From JAJPKK01 sp963747835 (GTDB lineage Bacteria; Pseudomonadota; Alphaproteobacteria; Rhizobiales; Xanthobacteraceae), in the NCBI GenBank assembly GCA_963747835.1, contig CAVVGO010000001.1:558001-622000 (forward strand): a stretch of DNA of 64,000 nt. The letters are read 5' to 3'. The position numbers and the translations under genes were made by a program. How positions within the stretch are numbered: the first letter of the stretch is position 1; each line of letters starts with the position of its first letter. Positions 16,012 through 25,435 of this stretch are shown in pieces. The notes beneath the pieces were generated by a model. It was not told the origin of the DNA and searched no databases. It was given only the letters and a program-made list of their open reading frames with translations.

Positions 16012-18018
16012 ATGGGTATTTTCGACGCCCTCAATACGGCCGTGACTGGCCTGCAGGCCCAGTCCTTCGCGCTCCAGAACATCTCCGGCAACATCGCGAA
16101 TTCGCAGACCACCGCCTTCAAGGGCACCAGCACGGATTTTGAGACGTTGCTGTCGGGCCAGAATTCCGCGCCGGCGCAGCAAAACTCCGGCAGCGTCCTG
16201 GCGTCTTCGGCCTCCACCATCACGGTGCAGGGCGACATCCAGTCGACCACGACCGCTACCAACATGGCCATCAACGGCGACGGCTTCTTCGTCGTCCAGA
16301 AACCAACCAGCTTCAGCGCCGGGGTGCCATCGTTCAACGGCGTCGACTACTATACCCGCGCCGGCGACTTCCAGGTCCAAGACGGTTATCTGGTCAACGG
16401 CGCCGGCTATTACCTGATGGGTGTGCCGATTGACCCGACGACGGACAATCCGATCGGCAGCGTACCGCAATTGCTGCAGTTTCAGAGCAGCTTCCTGCCG
16501 GCCCAGGCGACCACCACCGTCGAATACGGTGCCAATCTGCCGACCGATCCGACCACGCCTGACACCAGTTCCACTGTTGCGAATTCAGACCTGCTCAACC
16601 CGGTCGACTTCATCTCGAACCCGCTTGCCATCAATGCGCAAGCTGCGACCATCACCGGAACCGGCGCGGCGCTGGAGCCAGACGCGCCCGCGAGTTTGAC
16701 GGGAACCGCCAACACCGCGGGCTATGTGGTTCCGGCCGGCGGCGTCAACCTCGTTCTCAACGGCGTTACCATCAATCTGCCCGCAACTGATACCCCCACC
16801 CAAATCGCGACCGCGATCACCGGCAGCACGGCGGGCGTGTCAGCTGCAATCGGGTCGAACGGCGAGATCACGCTCACCAGCGCCAACGCCTCGACCGCAA
16901 TCGACATCCAGACCGGCAGTGACGCCGGCCTGCTGACCGGGCTCGGGCTCAACCTCGGCACCACGGAGCCGACCAACCTTCTCACCCAGAATGCTGTCGC
17001 CTCGGGCGACGACATGGTCATCCAGTTCGGCTCCAATCCGCCGACGACAATCACGTTCGGCACTGGCGCCAACCAGGTCGCCACCATGGCGCAGTTCGAA
17101 ACCGCCCTCACCACTCAACTGAATGGCGGCTCCGGATCGCTTAACCAGACGGATGGCGACCTCACGCTGACCGCCGCGAATCTCACCAGCACGATCACGG
17201 TGACAGGCACCGCGACGCCCTCGCTGTTCGGGTTGCAGACCACATCCGCCCTGCCGCCAAGCGAGGCCGTGATCGCCAGCGACGCCACCACCTTCGTCAA
17301 CCAATCGGTCGGCGGCGGGGCGATCACGGCATATGATAATGCGGGCTCGCCCGCGAACATCCAGTTCCGCTGGGCGAAGGTCGACGACAGCAGCCTGGGC
17401 GCCGGGCATTCCGACACCTGGAATCTGTTCTACCAAACCAACTCATCCGCCACCGGCGATCAACCCGCCTGGGTCAATGTGGGGACCAACTTCACCTTCT
17501 CGTCCAACGGATCCCTAAGCCCGCCGATCAGTAGCGTCACGTTGCCAAACGTGTCGGTCAACGGCGTGACGGTCGGCAATGTCAGTGTCAATTTCGGGTC
17601 CGGCGGCCTGACCCAATTCGCCGACGTCAACGGCACCGTGAACGTCAACCTGCTGCAGCAGAACGGCTACGCCGCGGGTGCGTTGCAAACCCTCGCGGTG
17701 AGCGACAAGGGAAGGGTCACTGGCGCCTACTCGAACGGCCAGACCGTCGATCTCGCCCAGGTCACGCTCGCGTCTTTCAGCGGCGAGGATTTTCTCCAGA
17801 ACGTCTCCGGCGGAGCCTATGCGCAGACCGACGCGTCCGGTGTCCCGGTCTACAACGCGAGCGGCACCATCACGCCGAGTTCACTCGAGGGCTCGAACAC
17901 CGACATTGCGGACCAGTTCACCCAGCTGATTGTGACGCAGCAGGCTTATTCGGCCAACGCGCGCGTCATCACCACCGCCAATCAGATGCTCCAGGTGGTG
18001 ATGAACATGGTGCAGTAA
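16012..18018 (+). CDS. flgE: Flagellar hook protein FlgE, with large variable insert
   Basis: The 668-residue hook subunit has the rod/hook N-terminus MGIFDALNTAVTGLQAQS plus ALQNISGNIANSQTTAFKG. Its C-terminus reads SLEGSNTDIADQFTQLIVTQ and then QAYSANARVITTANQMLQVV; these ends form the coiled-coil D0 core. The middle is much enlarged, Thr/Ser/Asn-rich and almost Lys-free. Residues about 214-417 (16651-17262) form a module that is clearly homologous to a segment of the FlgL-like protein encoded at 20030. The start at 16012 has GGGAGA upstream; in-frame sequence from 15937 lies over the promoter. FlgE polymerises through the export apparatus to make the hook. It is first in a flgE-flgK-flgL series behind a sigma-54 promoter. 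Confidence 0.93.
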   Translation: MGIFDALNTAVTGLQAQSFALQNISGNIANSQTTAFKGTSTDFETLLSGQNSAPAQQNSGSVLASSASTITVQGDIQSTTTATNMAINGDGFFVVQKPTSFSAGVPSFNGVDYYTRAGDFQVQDGYLVNGAGYYLMGVPIDPTTDNPIGSVPQLLQFQSSFLPAQATTTVEYGANLPTDPTTPDTSSTVANSDLLNPVDFISNPLAINAQAATITGTGAALEPDAPASLTGTANTAGYVVPAGGVNLVLNGVTINLPATDTPTQIATAITGSTAGVSAAIGSNGEITLTSANASTAIDIQTGSDAGLLTGLGLNLGTTEPTNLLTQNAVASGDDMVIQFGSNPPTTITFGTGANQVATMAQFETALTTQLNGGSGSLNQTDGDLTLTAANLTSTITVTGTATPSLFGLQTTSALPPSEAVIASDATTFVNQSVGGGAITAYDNAGSPANIQFRWAKVDDSSLGAGHSDTWNLFYQTNSSATGDQPAWVNVGTNFTFSSNGSLSPPISSVTLPNVSVNGVTVGNVSVNFGSGGLTQFADVNGTVNVNLLQQNGYAAGALQTLAVSDKGRVTGAYSNGQTVDLAQVTLASFSGEDFLQNVSGGAYAQTDASGVPVYNASGTITPSSLEGSNTDIADQFTQLIVTQQAYSANARVITTANQMLQVVMNMVQ

Positions 18019-18097
18019 GCAATGCGCGCCGCATCCGCAATTTGCGGTTTCGTCTCCCGACCAAAGCCAGGTTTATCCGACATTCGCAACGGATGGG

Positions 18098-18123
18098 CCG
18101 AAGTCGGCAGCAGCCGACTTCGG
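18098..18123. other. Perfect hairpin between flgE and flgK
   Basis: Arms 18098-18108 and 18113-18123 are exact 11-base inverted repeats (CCGAAGTCGGC and its complement) around a 4-base loop. No T-run follows, so it is not a standard terminator. It may stabilise or process the flgE mRNA and thereby set the hook-to-junction protein ratio, or slow read-through into flgK. Confidence 0.6.
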
Positions 18124-18170
18124 ATGCGGGTGAGGGATCCGTGTCGGCCATATGAGTTTGCGAGCGCGAC

Positions 18171-20033
18171 ATGAGTCTCAACCAAGCCTTGTCGGCGGCA
18201 ATCGACGGATTGAGCGTCACCCAGAGCGGGATGGCGCTGATCGCCTCCAACGTGGCGAATGCCGGGACGGCGGGTTACACTGAAAAGACCCAGTCGCTGC
18301 AAACCGTCACGACGGGCGGCACCAATGTCGGCGTCGACGTCACGTCGGTCAACCGGCAGCTCAATACGCTTCTGCAGAGCCAGTTGCGCACCGAAAGCAC
18401 CGGCGGCGCCTACGCGGACCTCACCTCGCAGATTTATCAGCAACTCCAGGACGCCTACGGCAGTCCTTCCGGGTCGACGTCCCTCAGCTCGACCTATTCA
18501 GCCTTCACCGGCGCCCTGCAGACGCTTCAATCCGACCCCTCCAACTATTCGGGGCAATCCGCCGCCGTCACGGCCGCCCAGACGTTGGCGTCCCAGCTCA
18601 ACAGCCTCAGCAGCAACGTCCAGCAGTTGCGCTCGAATTGCGAGCAGGGCCTGAGTAACTCGGTGAGCAGCGCCAACAGTCTGCTGCAGAACATCGCGTC
18701 CATCAACGAGCAGGTCGCGAGCACAACGACGCAGAATGCCTCGACCGAATCCCTGCTCGACCAACGCGACCAGGACATCAATCAGCTTGCCAATCTGATG
18801 GACATCAACGTGGTTCCCGGCAGCGGAAACCAGGTGACGGTGTTCACGACCTCCGGCCTGCAACTCGCGGGCATCACGGCCTCGACCCTGTCGTTCAATT
18901 CCCATGGCACCCTATCGGCAAACGACCTGTGGAACGCCAATCCGGCGCTGAGCGGGACCGGCACCATCACACTCACCAACGCGAACGGCAGCACCACCGA
19001 TCTCGTCGCCGCCAACGCCATCAAGTCCGGACAGATCGGCGCCTACCTGCAGATGCGCGACACGGTTCTGCCGCAGGCGCAAACCCAGCTCGACCAGGTC
19101 GCCGCCTCGATGTCGAGTGCGCTGTCCGACTACCAGACCGCCGGCACCCCCGTAACGTCGGGCGGCCAGTCCGGCTACGGCATCGACGTCGGCAATCTGT
19201 CGTCCGGCAACAGCGTGACGGTGAGCTACACCGCGCCCGGCAATATCCAAAAGACGCTGACCATCGAGCAGGTGACCGATCCCTCCTCGCTGCCGCTGCC
19301 GAGCCCTGACCCCAACAACTCGGTGGTGGGGGTCGATTTCTCGGCCGGCAACATGGCGGGCATCGTCACTCAGCTCAATGGCCTGCTAGGCAGCAAGCTG
19401 CAATTCTCCAGTCCATCCGGCACGCTACTGCAAGTGACGAATGGCGGGGCCGGCACCGGGATCACCATCAATTCGGTCACCTCGACGGCGACCCAAACGA
19501 GCCTCACCGGCGGCACATCGCAATTGCCGTTCTTCACCGACGGCTCGAACCCCTACACGGGTGCGATCTCGGGCGGGACTTCCCAGATGGTCGGCTATGC
19601 GGGCCGGATCGCCGTCAATCCCACGCTCGTCGCCAACCCAGGCGACCTCGTTACCTACGCGGCGAGCACGCAGAGCGGTGATCCGACCCGGCCGACGTTT
19701 CTCGCCTCGCAGCTGACAACAGCAAGTTTCACCTATTCGCCGCAAACCGGCATCGGCACCGCGACGCAGCCCTACGGCGGTACCCTCAGCGCTTTTGTCG
19801 GCCAGGTGCTGAGCGCCCAGGGTGCTGCCGCATCCTCGGCGCAGAGCCTGAGCCAGAGCCAGGACGTTGTCGTCAACACGCTGCAGCAGAGCTACAACAC
19901 CGCGAGCGGCGTCAATATCGACAACGAGATGGCGAACCTGCTGACGCTGCAGAACGCGTATTCGGCCAATGCGCGGGTGCTGACCACCGTCAATCAACTG
20001 TTCACAACCCTGTTGCAGGCGTTCACCTCATGA
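18171..20033 (+). CDS. flgK: Flagellar hook-associated protein FlgK (HAP1)
   Basis: The 620-residue protein caps the hook and joins it to the filament. The N-terminal hook-associated signature is SLNQALSAAIDGLSVTQSGM and ALIASNVANAGTAGYTEKTQ, with a long helical stretch rich in Gln/Ser (residues about 100-200) containing LLDQRDQDINQLANLMDINV, a FlgK hallmark. The C-terminal D0 helix reads GVNIDNEMANLLTLQNAYSA then NARVLTTVNQLFTTLLQAF. Its stop overlaps the flgL start by four bases (ATGA), indicating translational coupling. It lies 152 bases after flgE, with an intervening hairpin but no obvious second promoter. Confidence 0.93.
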   Translation: MSLNQALSAAIDGLSVTQSGMALIASNVANAGTAGYTEKTQSLQTVTTGGTNVGVDVTSVNRQLNTLLQSQLRTESTGGAYADLTSQIYQQLQDAYGSPSGSTSLSSTYSAFTGALQTLQSDPSNYSGQSAAVTAAQTLASQLNSLSSNVQQLRSNCEQGLSNSVSSANSLLQNIASINEQVASTTTQNASTESLLDQRDQDINQLANLMDINVVPGSGNQVTVFTTSGLQLAGITASTLSFNSHGTLSANDLWNANPALSGTGTITLTNANGSTTDLVAANAIKSGQIGAYLQMRDTVLPQAQTQLDQVAASMSSALSDYQTAGTPVTSGGQSGYGIDVGNLSSGNSVTVSYTAPGNIQKTLTIEQVTDPSSLPLPSPDPNNSVVGVDFSAGNMAGIVTQLNGLLGSKLQFSSPSGTLLQVTNGGAGTGITINSVTSTATQTSLTGGTSQLPFFTDGSNPYTGAISGGTSQMVGYAGRIAVNPTLVANPGDLVTYAASTQSGDPTRPTFLASQLTTASFTYSPQTGIGTATQPYGGTLSAFVGQVLSAQGAAASSAQSLSQSQDVVVNTLQQSYNTASGVNIDNEMANLLTLQNAYSANARVLTTVNQLFTTLLQAFTS

Positions 20034-22165
20034 CGATTTCCGGCGTCCAGAACAGCTATTTCCAGACCCAGTCGGTCGACAATATGGAAAGTCAGCTGAC
20101 CAACTTCGAAACCGAGCTCGGTACCGGGCAGGTCTCGCAGAACTATGCCGGCCTCGGCAATAGTCGCGGGCTTGCGGTCGCGCTGCAATCGCAGCTTTCC
20201 ACACTTACCAACTACGACAGCGTTATTAGCACCGTCGGCACGCGGCTCACCATCGCGCAAAACGCCCTGACGTCGATCGGCACCGCGGCAAACCAAGTGC
20301 AGAGCGACGCACTCACTTCGCAATTCTCGACGGACCAGACCGGCCAGACGCCCGATCAGCAGACCGCCTACGGGCAGCTCCAGCAGATCGTCGACGCGCT
20401 CAATACGCAGGTCGGCAACGACTATATTTTTTCCGGCACCAATACATCCTCACCGTCCGTGGTGTCGGTGAACGAGATGCTCAACGGCAACGGGGCGCAG
20501 GCGGGGCTAACCCAGGTCATCTCCGAGCGTCAGCAGGCCGACCTTGGCACCAACGGTCTCGGCCGCCTGGTGATCCCGGCTCCCGGCGCATCGCCGGCCG
20601 ATGTCATCGGGTCCGGCGCGACGCTCACACCCGACGCAGTCGCATCGGTGGCGGGCTCTCAAAACATCTCCTCGCTGACTTCGGCGGGCGGCACGCTCGT
20701 CATCAACGGCCAGCCGATTACCATCAATCCCGGAGACAATGCCACCGCCATCCTCGGCGACATCAACGCCCAGACCGGGACAACCGGCGTCTCGGCCTCG
20801 CTCAACTCCGGCAATCAATTGGTGCTCACGGGCACCAATGCGGCGACCGCGGTGACGGTCGGGGGCGCAAGTTCGGCCTCGGTGCTATCGGAGCTTGGCC
20901 TGTCGGCCACGACCACCAGCCCGAGCAACCTGCTCACCCAGGGCGCCGTGACGAACAATCAGACGCTTGTGATCACGGTCGGGGCCAATCCGCCGCTCAC
21001 CGTCACGTTCGGAAACGGTCCGGGACAGATATCGACCTTGCAAGGGCTCAACGCCGCCCTCGGCACGCTTGCCGGGGGCACCGCAAGCGTCGACCCCGCG
21101 ACCGGCAACATCTCCATCGCCGCGCTCAATGGCACCGACCAGATCACCGTGGCCGGCAGCGCGAACCTCACCAACTTCGGGATTACGGCCGGCACCACCG
21201 GACCGACTGCCGGAACCAGCGTGTCCCTTAGCGAGGACGTCGCCGGTTCGCCGTTCGGGCTGAAGATCGCCGGCATCACGTCGACCCTCACCGGGGCGGC
21301 GGTGTCGGGGCCGGCCGGCTCGCCTGCGGCCGTCACCGTCGACCTGGCGTCCAATCCCAAGGCCGGCGATACGGTGACCTACTCGTTCAATCTGCCGGAC
21401 GGCACCAGCCAGCTGCTTACCTTGACGGCGACAACCGCCTCGCCGCCCGCTACCGGGCAGTTCACCATCGGGGCGACGCCCGCCGCAACCGCGACCAATC
21501 TCCAGGCGGCGCTGACGAGCGGCGTCAGTACTATCGCCGGCACATCGCTGACGGCGGCTTCCGCCATGGCGGCGGCAAATGACTTTTTCAACGCGGACGC
21601 CGCCAATCCGCCGCTGCGGGTCGCCGGTCCGCCATTTTCGACCGCGACCGCCCTCGTCGCCGGCACCAGCGCCAACACCGTCTCGTGGTACACCGGCGAG
21701 GCCGGCTCGACGCCGGCGCTGAGCACCGCCACTGCCCAGATCGATCCTTCCACCAGCGTGTCCTACGGCATGCGGGCAAACGAATCTGCGTTGCGCAACG
21801 CGGTCGAGAACATCGCCGTGTTCGCCGCAACCACCTATTCGAGCAGCAATCCCAATGCGGCCGGCGCATACACGGCGCTGGCCCAGCGGGTCAGCACCAA
21901 TCTCAACGTTCCAAGCGGTTCGCAGAGTATCGACGGCATCGAGGCTAACATCGCGGGCGCACAGACCGCGATGACGACGGTGTCCGCCAACCACAGCCAG
22001 ACCGAGGCTACGCTTCAGGATATGGTGCAGAACATGGAGAATACGAACAACGACCAAGTCGGTTCGCAACTCCTCGCTCTGCAGACCCAACTCGAAGCTT
22101 CGCTCCAGGTCACGGCGCTGCTCGCTCACACCAATCTGGTGAGCCTGCTGGCTCCGCTGGGCTAG
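20030..22165 (+). CDS. flgL: Flagellar hook-filament junction protein FlgL-like (HAP3)
   Basis: The 711-residue protein has a flagellin/FlgL-type N-terminus (SGVQNSYFQTQSVDNMESQL, FETELGTGQVSQNY) and C-terminus (TTVSANHSQTEATLQDMVQN, LALQTQLEASLQVTALLAH). It joins FlgK to the flagellin filament. It is more than twice the size of enterobacterial FlgL because of a long central insert. Part of that insert (residues about 192-394, 20603-21210) is homologous to the insert in FlgE from the same operon, including matching NLLTQ and NPPxTxTFG landmarks. The start overlaps the flgK stop in an ATGA. It may correspond to domains of unknown function described from Bradyrhizobium flagellins; this was not checked. 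Confidence 0.88.
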   Translation: MTISGVQNSYFQTQSVDNMESQLTNFETELGTGQVSQNYAGLGNSRGLAVALQSQLSTLTNYDSVISTVGTRLTIAQNALTSIGTAANQVQSDALTSQFSTDQTGQTPDQQTAYGQLQQIVDALNTQVGNDYIFSGTNTSSPSVVSVNEMLNGNGAQAGLTQVISERQQADLGTNGLGRLVIPAPGASPADVIGSGATLTPDAVASVAGSQNISSLTSAGGTLVINGQPITINPGDNATAILGDINAQTGTTGVSASLNSGNQLVLTGTNAATAVTVGGASSASVLSELGLSATTTSPSNLLTQGAVTNNQTLVITVGANPPLTVTFGNGPGQISTLQGLNAALGTLAGGTASVDPATGNISIAALNGTDQITVAGSANLTNFGITAGTTGPTAGTSVSLSEDVAGSPFGLKIAGITSTLTGAAVSGPAGSPAAVTVDLASNPKAGDTVTYSFNLPDGTSQLLTLTATTASPPATGQFTIGATPAATATNLQAALTSGVSTIAGTSLTAASAMAAANDFFNADAANPPLRVAGPPFSTATALVAGTSANTVSWYTGEAGSTPALSTATAQIDPSTSVSYGMRANESALRNAVENIAVFAATTYSSSNPNAAGAYTALAQRVSTNLNVPSGSQSIDGIEANIAGAQTAMTTVSANHSQTEATLQDMVQNMENTNNDQVGSQLLALQTQLEASLQVTALLAHTNLVSLLAPLG

Positions 22166-22200
22166 CGTGCCGGTGTATATCGCGCAGCAGTCGTCCATTG

Positions 22201-22215
22201 CCGCAGTCACTGCGG
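22201..22215. terminator. Small hairpin between convergent flgL and Pht5-like gene
   Basis: CCGCAG and CTGCGG form a 6-base stem with a 3-base loop, followed by TTTCGC. It sits between two convergent genes and could be a weak terminator for flgL. The stem is short and the T-run poor. Confidence 0.35.
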
Positions 22216-22263
22216 TTTCGCGTTAGGGCTTGGGTTTCGCTGTTGTATGCCGGCCCCGCGCGC

Positions 22264-23163
22264 TCAGCCAAGCGCCCGCATGGTGTCGCTGAAGAGTTCG
22301 TCCACCGTAACCGCGCGCGGCAACAGCCCCTGCTTGACGGCGAAATCGATGACGATCTCGAGAGAGCGGCGGTTCGCCTCGATGCCGAAGCGCAGTGGAT
22401 CGAGTTTGGGTACGCCGGTCTCGGCAAAGCCGGCCTTCTTTGCATCCAGGAACAGCCGGTAGGTTTCACGCACCACGTCGGGGCGGGTGGCGGCGAGTTG
22501 CTCGCGGATCACCAGCATGTGGTTGATGGGCACGCCGCCATGGGTTTCGGACCATTTGCGGTTGGCGGTCTCGGGGTCCGGGATGAGCGGCTTGAGCCTG
22601 GCATCCGGCAACTTGTCACCGACGATTGCGGCATCGAGTTCGCCGTCAAGCAACATTTGCACGAGTTGGCCGCCTTCGGGGGCGCGGCGCACATTGGGCG
22701 GGTCTTTATATTCGGCGACATGGCCTTCCTCGAACGTCACCCATTTGATGCTGCCGAGATCGACGCCATAGTCCTCGGCGAGAATGCCGCGCACCCACAC
22801 GCCGGTCGTCTGCGTATAGGCACGCACACCAAGCGTCTTGCCGTTGAGATCGGATGGACCGAGATGGCCGCGCTCGGGATTGTACGCGATCGTGTGGAGC
22901 TGGCCGCGCCCGACCACGGTGGCGGGGATCAGCACGTAGGGCTTGCCATAGTGCCTGGCCTGCAAAAAGGTGACGATCGCCACCTCTGCGAGATCGAACT
23001 TCGCATCGCGCACCAGCGGCTTGAAAGCGGTGTTGGAGACCCTCACGTCGGCGAAATCGAATTCCACCAGATCGGATTTGATCCTCCCGTCCTTCAGCGC
23101 CATGGCGTTCGGGTAGCTCCCCATCAGGGTGAAGAGCTTGACCTTGTCGGGCTTGGTCAGCAT
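22264..23163 (-). CDS. 4,5-dihydroxyphthalate decarboxylase (Pht5)-like protein, copy A
   Basis: The 299-residue protein has the periplasmic-binding-protein-like fold of the NMT1/Pht5 group but no signal peptide: it starts LTKPDKVKLFTLMGSYPN. It should therefore be a cytosolic enzyme rather than a transporter receptor. Family landmarks are LKDGRIKSDLVEFDF, GKTLGVRAYTQTTGVWVRGI, LAEDYGVDLGSIKWVTFEE, RAPEGGQLVQMLLDGELDAA and PINHMLVIREQLAATRPDVV. These match the order of motifs in 4,5-dihydroxyphthalate decarboxylases, which remove CO2 from an aromatic diacid. It lies 19 bases downstream of a COG3618 hydrolase gene. Copies B and C are at 26724 and 28520. The substrate is unknown, and catalysis rather than binding is an inference. 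Confidence 0.78.
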   Translation of the reverse strand: MLTKPDKVKLFTLMGSYPNAMALKDGRIKSDLVEFDFADVRVSNTAFKPLVRDAKFDLAEVAIVTFLQARHYGKPYVLIPATVVGRGQLHTIAYNPERGHLGPSDLNGKTLGVRAYTQTTGVWVRGILAEDYGVDLGSIKWVTFEEGHVAEYKDPPNVRRAPEGGQLVQMLLDGELDAAIVGDKLPDARLKPLIPDPETANRKWSETHGGVPINHMLVIREQLAATRPDVVRETYRLFLDAKKAGFAETGVPKLDPLRFGIEANRRSLEIVIDFAVKQGLLPRAVTVDELFSDTMRALG

Positions 23164-23182
23164 CGGGCTTCCTCCTCGATCT

Positions 23183-24037
23183 CTAATCCGCGAGCGCGGG
23201 ATACAGCGACTGCGCGGTCTTGGCGAAGATCCAATCCTGGTCGGCCTGCGGCAGCGCGGCGACGGACGCGCGCGCCACCGCGAGCAGGTCCGGCAACTGA
23301 CCTTCCGACGACGGATAGTTCGAGCCCCAGGCGATCCGCGACGCGCCGAATTCGCCGGTGAGCTTCTTGAAGAACGTCTCGGGCGTCGCCTTGCCGCTAC
23401 GGCATTCCGCGAAGGTGCGCGGCGTCGCCTTAAGATAAATGCCGGGGTAGCGGGCGAGCCCGAACAGCGCATCCGCCGCCGCATAGGGCGGACCGTCGCT
23501 GAGTACCGGCCGCGCCAAATGATCGAGGATGACTTTGACGGCCGGGAAGCGCTGTACCATGGCGACGAGTTGCGGCACCGCCGCCTGCGACATCTGCATG
23601 CAGATCGAAAGGCCGAGTTCACCGGCCGCTTTCCAGGCCGGGAACGCGCGCGGATCGTCGATCCACTCGGCCTGCGTGTGCATAGTGCTGCCGATCGTGA
23701 ACAGGCGCATGCCGGAGAGGCCGCGGTCGCGCCAATAACGCATCTTGTCGGGCGCATCGGGCGCCAGCACGTCGACGGAAAACACCCCGGCGAAGCGCGT
23801 CGGATGCGCCGCGACCGCATCTGCCACGTAGGAATTGTCGTGGCCGTAGCAGGTCGAGGCCTGCACGAGAGCCGACTTGTCGACACCCGCCTTGTCCATC
23901 GCGGCGATCATGTGCTCGTAGGTCACCGGGCGGGTGCGCGACCAATCCGATTGGTGGCCGCCGAGCGGCGCCAGTGGATAGCGCTTCTCGTCGTTCGCGA
24001 TGATGTGAGGATGGATGTCGACGGTGCGGGATGGCAT
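23183..24037 (-). CDS. COG3618-type TIM-barrel amidohydrolase, copy A
   Basis: The 284-residue protein belongs to the amidohydrolase-2 family that includes 2-pyrone-4,6-dicarboxylate lactonase (LigI) and ACMSD-type decarboxylases. It has the strand-1 motif VDIHPHI (HxH), the strand-3 VQAST, strand-5 CMQM, a His in ILDHLARP, and the strand-8 motif AWGSNYP. The usual catalytic Asp of strand 8 (GTDWP/GSDFP in relatives) is Asn here, as in copy B at 27667. A lactone, enol-lactone or beta-keto acid hydrolysis/decarboxylation is the likely chemistry. The start at 24037 (MPSRTVDIHPH) was chosen because it places the first strand at the N-terminus. It forms an operon pair with the Pht5-like gene at 22264. 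Confidence 0.82.
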   Translation of the reverse strand: MPSRTVDIHPHIIANDEKRYPLAPLGGHQSDWSRTRPVTYEHMIAAMDKAGVDKSALVQASTCYGHDNSYVADAVAAHPTRFAGVFSVDVLAPDAPDKMRYWRDRGLSGMRLFTIGSTMHTQAEWIDDPRAFPAWKAAGELGLSICMQMSQAAVPQLVAMVQRFPAVKVILDHLARPVLSDGPPYAAADALFGLARYPGIYLKATPRTFAECRSGKATPETFFKKLTGEFGASRIAWGSNYPSSEGQLPDLLAVARASVAALPQADQDWIFAKTAQSLYPALAD

Positions 24038-24209
24038 CAGGGCTCCGGGATTGGGGCGTCGGCGGAAACAATGGGCCAGGCGAAGCCGGCCCGTTATTTG
24101 GCGTCCAAACTGTTGGCGCATTCAGGCAAGACGAGTGGCCGCCGAGCACGCTTCGTCCCACCCAGCCGGCCGCTGTCCCGCATCTCGATGTCTGTTTTCC
24201 TTCTCAGGC

Positions 24210-25241
24210 TTATGCCGTCGCCTTGGCGGCAATACGCTTGCCGAGGCGGCTGTACACCTTGCGGGCATTGCCCTCGAAGATCTTGTGCTTGTCCTCCGGC
24301 GAGAGCCAGCTCACCTGATCGATGTAGCGCTTGGTGTCGTCGTAATAGTGCCCGGTGCGCGGATCGATGCCTTTCACGGCGCCGACCATTTCGGAGGCGA
24401 ACAGTATGTTGTCGGCCGGGATGACCTTGGTGAGTAGCTCGATGCCGGGCAGGTGATAGACGCAGGTGTCGAAATAGACGTTCTTGAGGAGATAATCCTC
24501 CAGCGGCGGCCGCTTCATGTCCTGGGCGAGCCCGCGATAGCGGCCCCAGTGATACGGTACCGCGCCGCCGCCGTGCGGAATGATCAGTTTCATCGTCGGG
24601 AAATCCTTGAACAGGTCCGACGTGATGAGCTGCATGAAAGCGGTGGTGTCGCCGTTGATGTAGTGAGCGCCGGTGGTGTGGAAGGCCGGATTGCACGAGG
24701 CGCTGACGTGGATCATGGCCGGCACGTCGAGCTCGACCATCTTTTCATAGATCGGGTACCAGAAGCGGTCGCCGATCGGCGGCGCGTCCCAGTGGCCGCC
24801 AGATGGATCGGGATTGAGGTTGCAGCCGACGAAACCGAATTCGTTGATGCAGCGTTCGAGCTCGCCGATGCAGTTCTTCGGATTGACGCCGGGCGATTGC
24901 GGTAGTTGGCACACGCCGATGAAGTTGTCCGGATAAAGCGTCGTGAGGCGGTAGATCAGTTCGTTCGACACCTGCGACCATTCGAGGCTCACGCCTTCGT
25001 TTCCGATGTGGTGCGACATGCCGGATGCGCGCGGCGAGAAGATGGTCAGGTTGGTGCCGCGCTCGCGCTGGAACTTGAGCTGGGCGCCCTCGACGCTCGA
25101 GCGCAGTTCGTCGTCGCTGATCTTGATCGCCGACGGCGAGGGCTTCTGCCCGGGATCCTTGATGGCGGCGATCTGTTGCTTGCGGAAATCGTGCAGCTTT
25201 TGCGGCTCGGTGGTGTAGTGGCCGTGGCAGTCGATAATCAT
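24210..25241 (-). CDS. ligJ: 4-oxalomesaconate hydratase LigJ-like
   Basis: The 343-residue protein matches LigJ over its whole length as I recall that family. The N-terminus IIDCHGHY places the metal ligands at H6 and H8. Other shared landmarks are TIFSPRASGMSHHIGNE, PQSPGVNPKNCIGELERC, GFVGCNLNPDPSGGHWDAPP, MIHVSASCNP, IPHGGGAVPYHWGR, FDTCVYHLPGI and the late ASEMVGAVKGIDP. LigJ hydrates 4-oxalomesaconate to 4-carboxy-4-hydroxy-2-oxoadipate (CHA) in the protocatechuate 4,5-cleavage and gallate pathways, in the cytosol with zinc. The ATG at 25241 starts exactly at the family N-terminus. The gene is divergent from an aldolase, which fits the next step (cleavage of CHA to pyruvate and oxaloacetate). 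No LigAB, LigC or LigI gene is in the window. Confidence 0.85.
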   Translation of the reverse strand: MIIDCHGHYTTEPQKLHDFRKQQIAAIKDPGQKPSPSAIKISDDELRSSVEGAQLKFQRERGTNLTIFSPRASGMSHHIGNEGVSLEWSQVSNELIYRLTTLYPDNFIGVCQLPQSPGVNPKNCIGELERCINEFGFVGCNLNPDPSGGHWDAPPIGDRFWYPIYEKMVELDVPAMIHVSASCNPAFHTTGAHYINGDTTAFMQLITSDLFKDFPTMKLIIPHGGGAVPYHWGRYRGLAQDMKRPPLEDYLLKNVYFDTCVYHLPGIELLTKVIPADNILFASEMVGAVKGIDPRTGHYYDDTKRYIDQVSWLSPEDKHKIFEGNARKVYSRLGKRIAAKATA

Positions 25242-25435
25242 GGCGCCTCGCAAATACGAAATGGACCGGAAGGACGCCGGTCGGCCCGGCGATCGTCGGC
25301 GCGGATGGTAGGGAGGGCGTTCGATGATTGTCAAACGGATTGAGGCGATGAAATCGCACCGAGCCGTTCCGCTGGGGTGAACGAAGGTCCCAAAATTCCG
25401 GTTGCGCGCTCCCGGGGTTGCTCCATATGTTCGGC

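Noticed and set aside
20885..22210. 441-residue open frame opposite flgL
   Set aside because: Antisense of a GC-rich gene with Gly/Arg/His-rich composition; flgL has clear family motifs at both ends.
22198..23361. Plus-strand open frame over the Pht5-like gene
   Set aside because: Antisense shadow; the minus-strand reading has consistent family motifs.
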